Origin: Eubacterium sp. | GTDB lineage: Bacteria > Bacillota > Clostridia > Oscillospirales > Acutalibacteraceae | Direction of reading: 5' to 3' | DNA length: 6,914 nt | Assembly (NCBI GenBank): GCA_029059925.1 | Contig: JAIDVA010000034.1 | Coordinates: forward strand, 1 to 6,914 | Shown: positions 4,652-6,914 of the stretch, piece by piece | Layout: each line of letters begins with the position of its first letter | How positions within the stretch are numbered: the first letter of the stretch is position 1 | Program-made: the position numbers and the translations under genes | Notes under the pieces: generated by a model | What the model was told of the DNA's origin: nothing | Seen by the model: only the letters and a program-made list of their open reading frames with translations | The model's database searches: none

Positions 4652-5750
4652 TAAGCAAAAGGCACATGAGCCGCTTTTTCATATCGCTAAGCGAGATGCA
4701 CTCCCTTGGTATCAGGCTTGGCTGATTCGTATAGGTGCTATTGTTCTGGCACTTATTGTGTGTGCGTTTTTAACTATGTTTTTGACGCACGAAAATCCAA
4801 TCAGCGTTTATGCAACCATGATTAAGGGTGCCTTCGGCACCTCAAGGCGTGTTTGGAATTTGCTGCAAAGTCTTGCAATGCTGCTTTGCGTATCACTTGC
4901 GGTAACACCTGCTTTCAAAATGAGATTCTGGAATATCGGTGCTGAGGGTCAGGTGCTTATCGGTGGTCTGGCAACAGCAGCATGTATGATTCTGCTCGGC
5001 GGTAAAATTCCGAATGCACTGTTGATTCTCACTATGATTATTGCAAGTATGCTCGCAGGTGCAATCTGGGCACTTATTCCTGCTGTATTCAAGGCCAGGT
5101 TTAATACGAACGAAACATTGTTTACGCTTATGATGAACTATGTTGGTATCCAGCTTGTGTCCTATTTTGTAATGCTTTGGGAGTCACCTAAGGGTTCAGG
5201 TAAAATCGGTATTATCAATGCGTCGAATCATGCAGGCTGGTTCCCTGTACTTGGCGATTATGATTATCTTTTAAACATAATTATAGTTTTAGTAATGACG
5301 ATAATGATGTATGTTTATCTGAAATACAGCAAGCACGGCTATGAAATTTCAGTAGTTGGTGAAAGTGAAAACACAGCAAGATACATCGGTATTAATGTTA
5401 AAAAGGTTATTATCAGAACTATGCTCCTTTCAGGTGCAATATGCGGTATTGCAGGACTTCTGCTTGTAGCGGGAACCAATCATACAATCACAACAACAAC
5501 TGCGAACAACCGTGGTTTTACGGCAATTATGGTTGCATGGCTTGCAAAGTTTAATCCGATAGTGATGATTCTGACATCATTTCTTCTTGTTTTCCTTGAA
5601 AAAGGTGCAAATGAAATTTCAACTGTATTCAATCTGAATCATTCCTTTGCGGATATTCTTACAGGTATTATTTTGTTCTTCATAATCGGCAGTGAGTTCT
5701 TTGTCAATTATCAGATAAAATTCCGCAGTTCACATAAGGAGGTAAAGTAA
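4644..5750 (+). CDS. Nucleoside-type ABC transporter permease, first subunit
   Basis: From ATG 4644 the protein has 368 residues and belongs to the BPD_transp_2 permease family, resembling NupP/NupB. A basic cytoplasmic N-terminus (1-28) is followed by about nine to ten hydrophobic segments, roughly at 29-48, 73-90, 98-118, 125-147, 160-178, 208-227, 256-277, 290-319 (probably two) and 336-357. Conserved stretches are FWNIGAEGQVLIGG (95-108), FNTNETLFTLMMNY (153-166) and the cytoplasmic loop GESENTARYIGINVKK (239-254), which probably includes the coupling segment contacting the ATPase. It should pair with the next gene product to form the transmembrane path for the ligand. The eight-base overlap with the ATPase gene and one-base gap to the next gene indicate tight co-translation. 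Substrate is inferred from the family and neighbours. Confidence 0.92.
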   Translation: MRNKQKAHEPLFHIAKRDALPWYQAWLIRIGAIVLALIVCAFLTMFLTHENPISVYATMIKGAFGTSRRVWNLLQSLAMLLCVSLAVTPAFKMRFWNIGAEGQVLIGGLATAACMILLGGKIPNALLILTMIIASMLAGAIWALIPAVFKARFNTNETLFTLMMNYVGIQLVSYFVMLWESPKGSGKIGIINASNHAGWFPVLGDYDYLLNIIIVLVMTIMMYVYLKYSKHGYEISVVGESENTARYIGINVKKVIIRTMLLSGAICGIAGLLLVAGTNHTITTTTANNRGFTAIMVAWLAKFNPIVMILTSFLLVFLEKGANEISTVFNLNHSFADILTGIILFFIIGSEFFVNYQIKFRSSHKEVK

Positions 5751-5751
5751 A

Positions 5752-6750
5752 ATGGTTACAGGTACAATAATTACTTTTCTTCAGCGTGCTGTTGTGCAAG
5801 GTATACCGCTTCTTTATGGTGCAACAGGTGAAATAATGACCGAAAAATCAGGTAACCTGAATCTTGGTATACCGGGTATTATGTATGTCGGCGGTATCAG
5901 CGGTGTTATCGGCTCATTTATGTATGAGCAGTCGCTTGAATCGCTTGATATGATTAACCCTGTTCTGGCTGTGCTTATCCCACTTTTATGCAGTATGCTG
6001 GGCTCACTTATTATGGGACTTATATATTGCTTCCTCACTGTAACACTGAGAGCGAATCAGAACGTAACAGGTCTTGCTATTACAACCTTTGGTGTAGGCT
6101 TTGGTAACTTTTTCGGAGGATCACTTGTTAAGCTTTCAGGCAGTGAAATTCCTTCAGTAGCACTTACAAAGACAAGCTCATTTTTCAGAGCGACACTCCC
6201 GTTTGCAGAAAATACAGGCTGGTTTGGAAAAATATTCCTTTCTTATGGCTTTATGGCTTATCTTGCAATTATTATTGCGCTTCTCTGTGCGTTCTTCTTG
6301 AAGCGTACACGTGGTGGTCTGCATCTCAGAGCAGTTGGTGAAAACCCAGCAACTGCCGATGCAGCAGGCATTAATGTCGAAAGATCAAAATATCTTGCAA
6401 CCTGTGTAGGCAGTGTTATTGCCGGACTTGGCGGTCTTTATTATGTAATGGACTATGCATGCGGTGTATGGTCAAATGAGGGTTTCGGCGACAGAGGCTG
6501 GCTTGCAATCGCTCTTGTTATTTTCGCAATCTGGAAGCCTGATATGAGTATTCTCGGTTCTATCCTTTTTGGCGGACTCTATATTGTTTATCTTTATATT
6601 CCGGGTCTTGCACTTCGTACACAGGAGCTTATCAAAATGCTGCCGTATGTGGTAACAATTATCGTTCTTATTATCAGCTCAATGAGAAATAAGAAGGAAA
6701 ATCTCGGTCCTGCAGCACTTGGATTGTCCTATTTCCGAGAAGAGAGATAG
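5752..6750 (+). CDS. Nucleoside-type ABC transporter permease, second subunit
   Basis: This 332-residue membrane protein is the second BPD_transp_2 permease, resembling NupQ/NupC. Family features are a short N-terminus reading GIPLLYGATGEIMTEKSGNLNLGIPGIM (17-44), the cytoplasmic loop GENPATADAAGINVERSKY (196-214) and GFGDRGWLAIALVIFA (244-259). Hydrophobic segments fall at about 38-56, 70-98, 105-125, 164-184, 215-235, 250-264, 266-284 and 297-311. Many relatives have Glu in NLGIEGMM, where this one has Pro41; I take this as subfamily variation. The start follows AAGGAGG (5736-5742) by nine bases and lies one base after the previous stop codon. It is the last gene of the operon; no standard terminator separates it from the repeat that begins seven bases later, and the repeat's own hairpins may end transcription. 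Confidence 0.92.
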   Translation: MVTGTIITFLQRAVVQGIPLLYGATGEIMTEKSGNLNLGIPGIMYVGGISGVIGSFMYEQSLESLDMINPVLAVLIPLLCSMLGSLIMGLIYCFLTVTLRANQNVTGLAITTFGVGFGNFFGGSLVKLSGSEIPSVALTKTSSFFRATLPFAENTGWFGKIFLSYGFMAYLAIIIALLCAFFLKRTRGGLHLRAVGENPATADAAGINVERSKYLATCVGSVIAGLGGLYYVMDYACGVWSNEGFGDRGWLAIALVIFAIWKPDMSILGSILFGGLYIVYLYIPGLALRTQELIKMLPYVVTIIVLIISSMRNKKENLGPAALGLSYFREER

Positions 6751-6756
6751 TATTGT

Positions 6757-6914
6757 AAATTATTGTTTAGCTTAGTAAACATTGGTTAAACAATCGTAGG
6801 GAACGATGCCCACATCGTTGCGTTTACACGTTTTGAGGTGATTCGGTGCGATGTTATTCCCCTGTCAGGGGAAATGTCACGCAGTGACAAAAGGGTTCAC
6901 ATCGCACCCTACGA
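6757..6914 (-). repeat. Right, inverted copy of the structured interspersed repeat
   Basis: This is the inverted partner of 37-193. Read on the minus strand, the core runs from TCGTAGGG (6914-6907) to CCCTACGA (6801-6794). It keeps all four hairpins: TGTCAC/GTGACA with loop TGC instead of TAC, CCCCT/AGGGG, AACGATG/CATCGTT and the GGTGCGATGT/ACATCGCACC stem. The 74-base block 6841-6914 has one mismatch to the left copy, in a hairpin loop, and 6792-6819 is identical; the 21 bases between (6820-6840) have diverged. The AT-rich tail 6757-6778 matches 172-193 at 20 of 22 bases. ATTGTTTA (6762-6769) and TAAACAAT (6787-6794) form a further dyad just after the permease gene. The outer terminus coincides with the end of the window, so flanks and any target duplication cannot be seen. 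Confidence 0.85.

Noticed and set aside
4441..6038. Minus-strand open frames at the end of the ATPase gene and the start of the second permease
   Set aside because: Antisense to conserved coding sequence with no initiation signals.
37..6914. Composite transposon or CRISPR-like array
   Set aside because: Only two inverted copies are visible, with no spacer series, no cas genes and no transposase or recombinase in the window.

Overview
The window looks like a piece of a low-to-moderate GC Clostridia chromosome. An Oscillospiraceae/Ruminococcus-type gut Firmicute is my best guess, based on AT-rich intergenic regions, strong AGGAGG-type ribosome sites, a CSS-type lipoprotein signal, and protein sequences that read like Bacillus/Clostridia homologues. 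Species cannot be fixed from the sequence alone.

Layout. Bases 1-193 are non-coding and hold a structured interspersed repeat (core 37-158, AT-rich tail to 193), preceded by what may be the end of a second repeat (8-18). A terminator hairpin (206-236) closes a short minus-strand operon: a two-helix small membrane protein (905-726), then a DUF523/TudS-like Fe-S protein (696-250). A 185-base divergent intergenic region (915-1099) carries a perfect 8+8 dyad and a plausible promoter, but no visible guanine riboswitch. The plus strand then carries xpt (xanthine phosphoribosyltransferase), a BMP-family nucleoside-binding lipoprotein, a double-ATPase subunit and two membrane permeases, ending at 6750. 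Bases 6757-6914 hold a second copy of the repeat in inverted orientation, running to the last base of the window.

How the genes work together. The lipoprotein should capture a purine nucleoside (or related ligand) outside the cell. The two permeases form the channel and the ATPase drives uptake, as in the PnrA/BmpA-NupABC and NupNOPQ systems. Xpt converts xanthine (and in some homologues guanine) plus PRPP to the nucleotide, so this is a compact purine uptake-and-salvage unit. The nucleoside phosphorylase or hydrolase needed between uptake and Xpt is not in the window. Stoichiometry seems tuned: the lipoprotein has a much more biased codon set and is followed by a 10-bp hairpin before the ATPase gene.

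The genes themselves are ordinary. The part that deserves a second look is the pair of inverted, multi-hairpin repeats bracketing the block, together with the unassigned regulatory dyads upstream of xpt and between the lipoprotein and ATPase genes. I do not see a convincing new defence, mobile or RNA-guided system.
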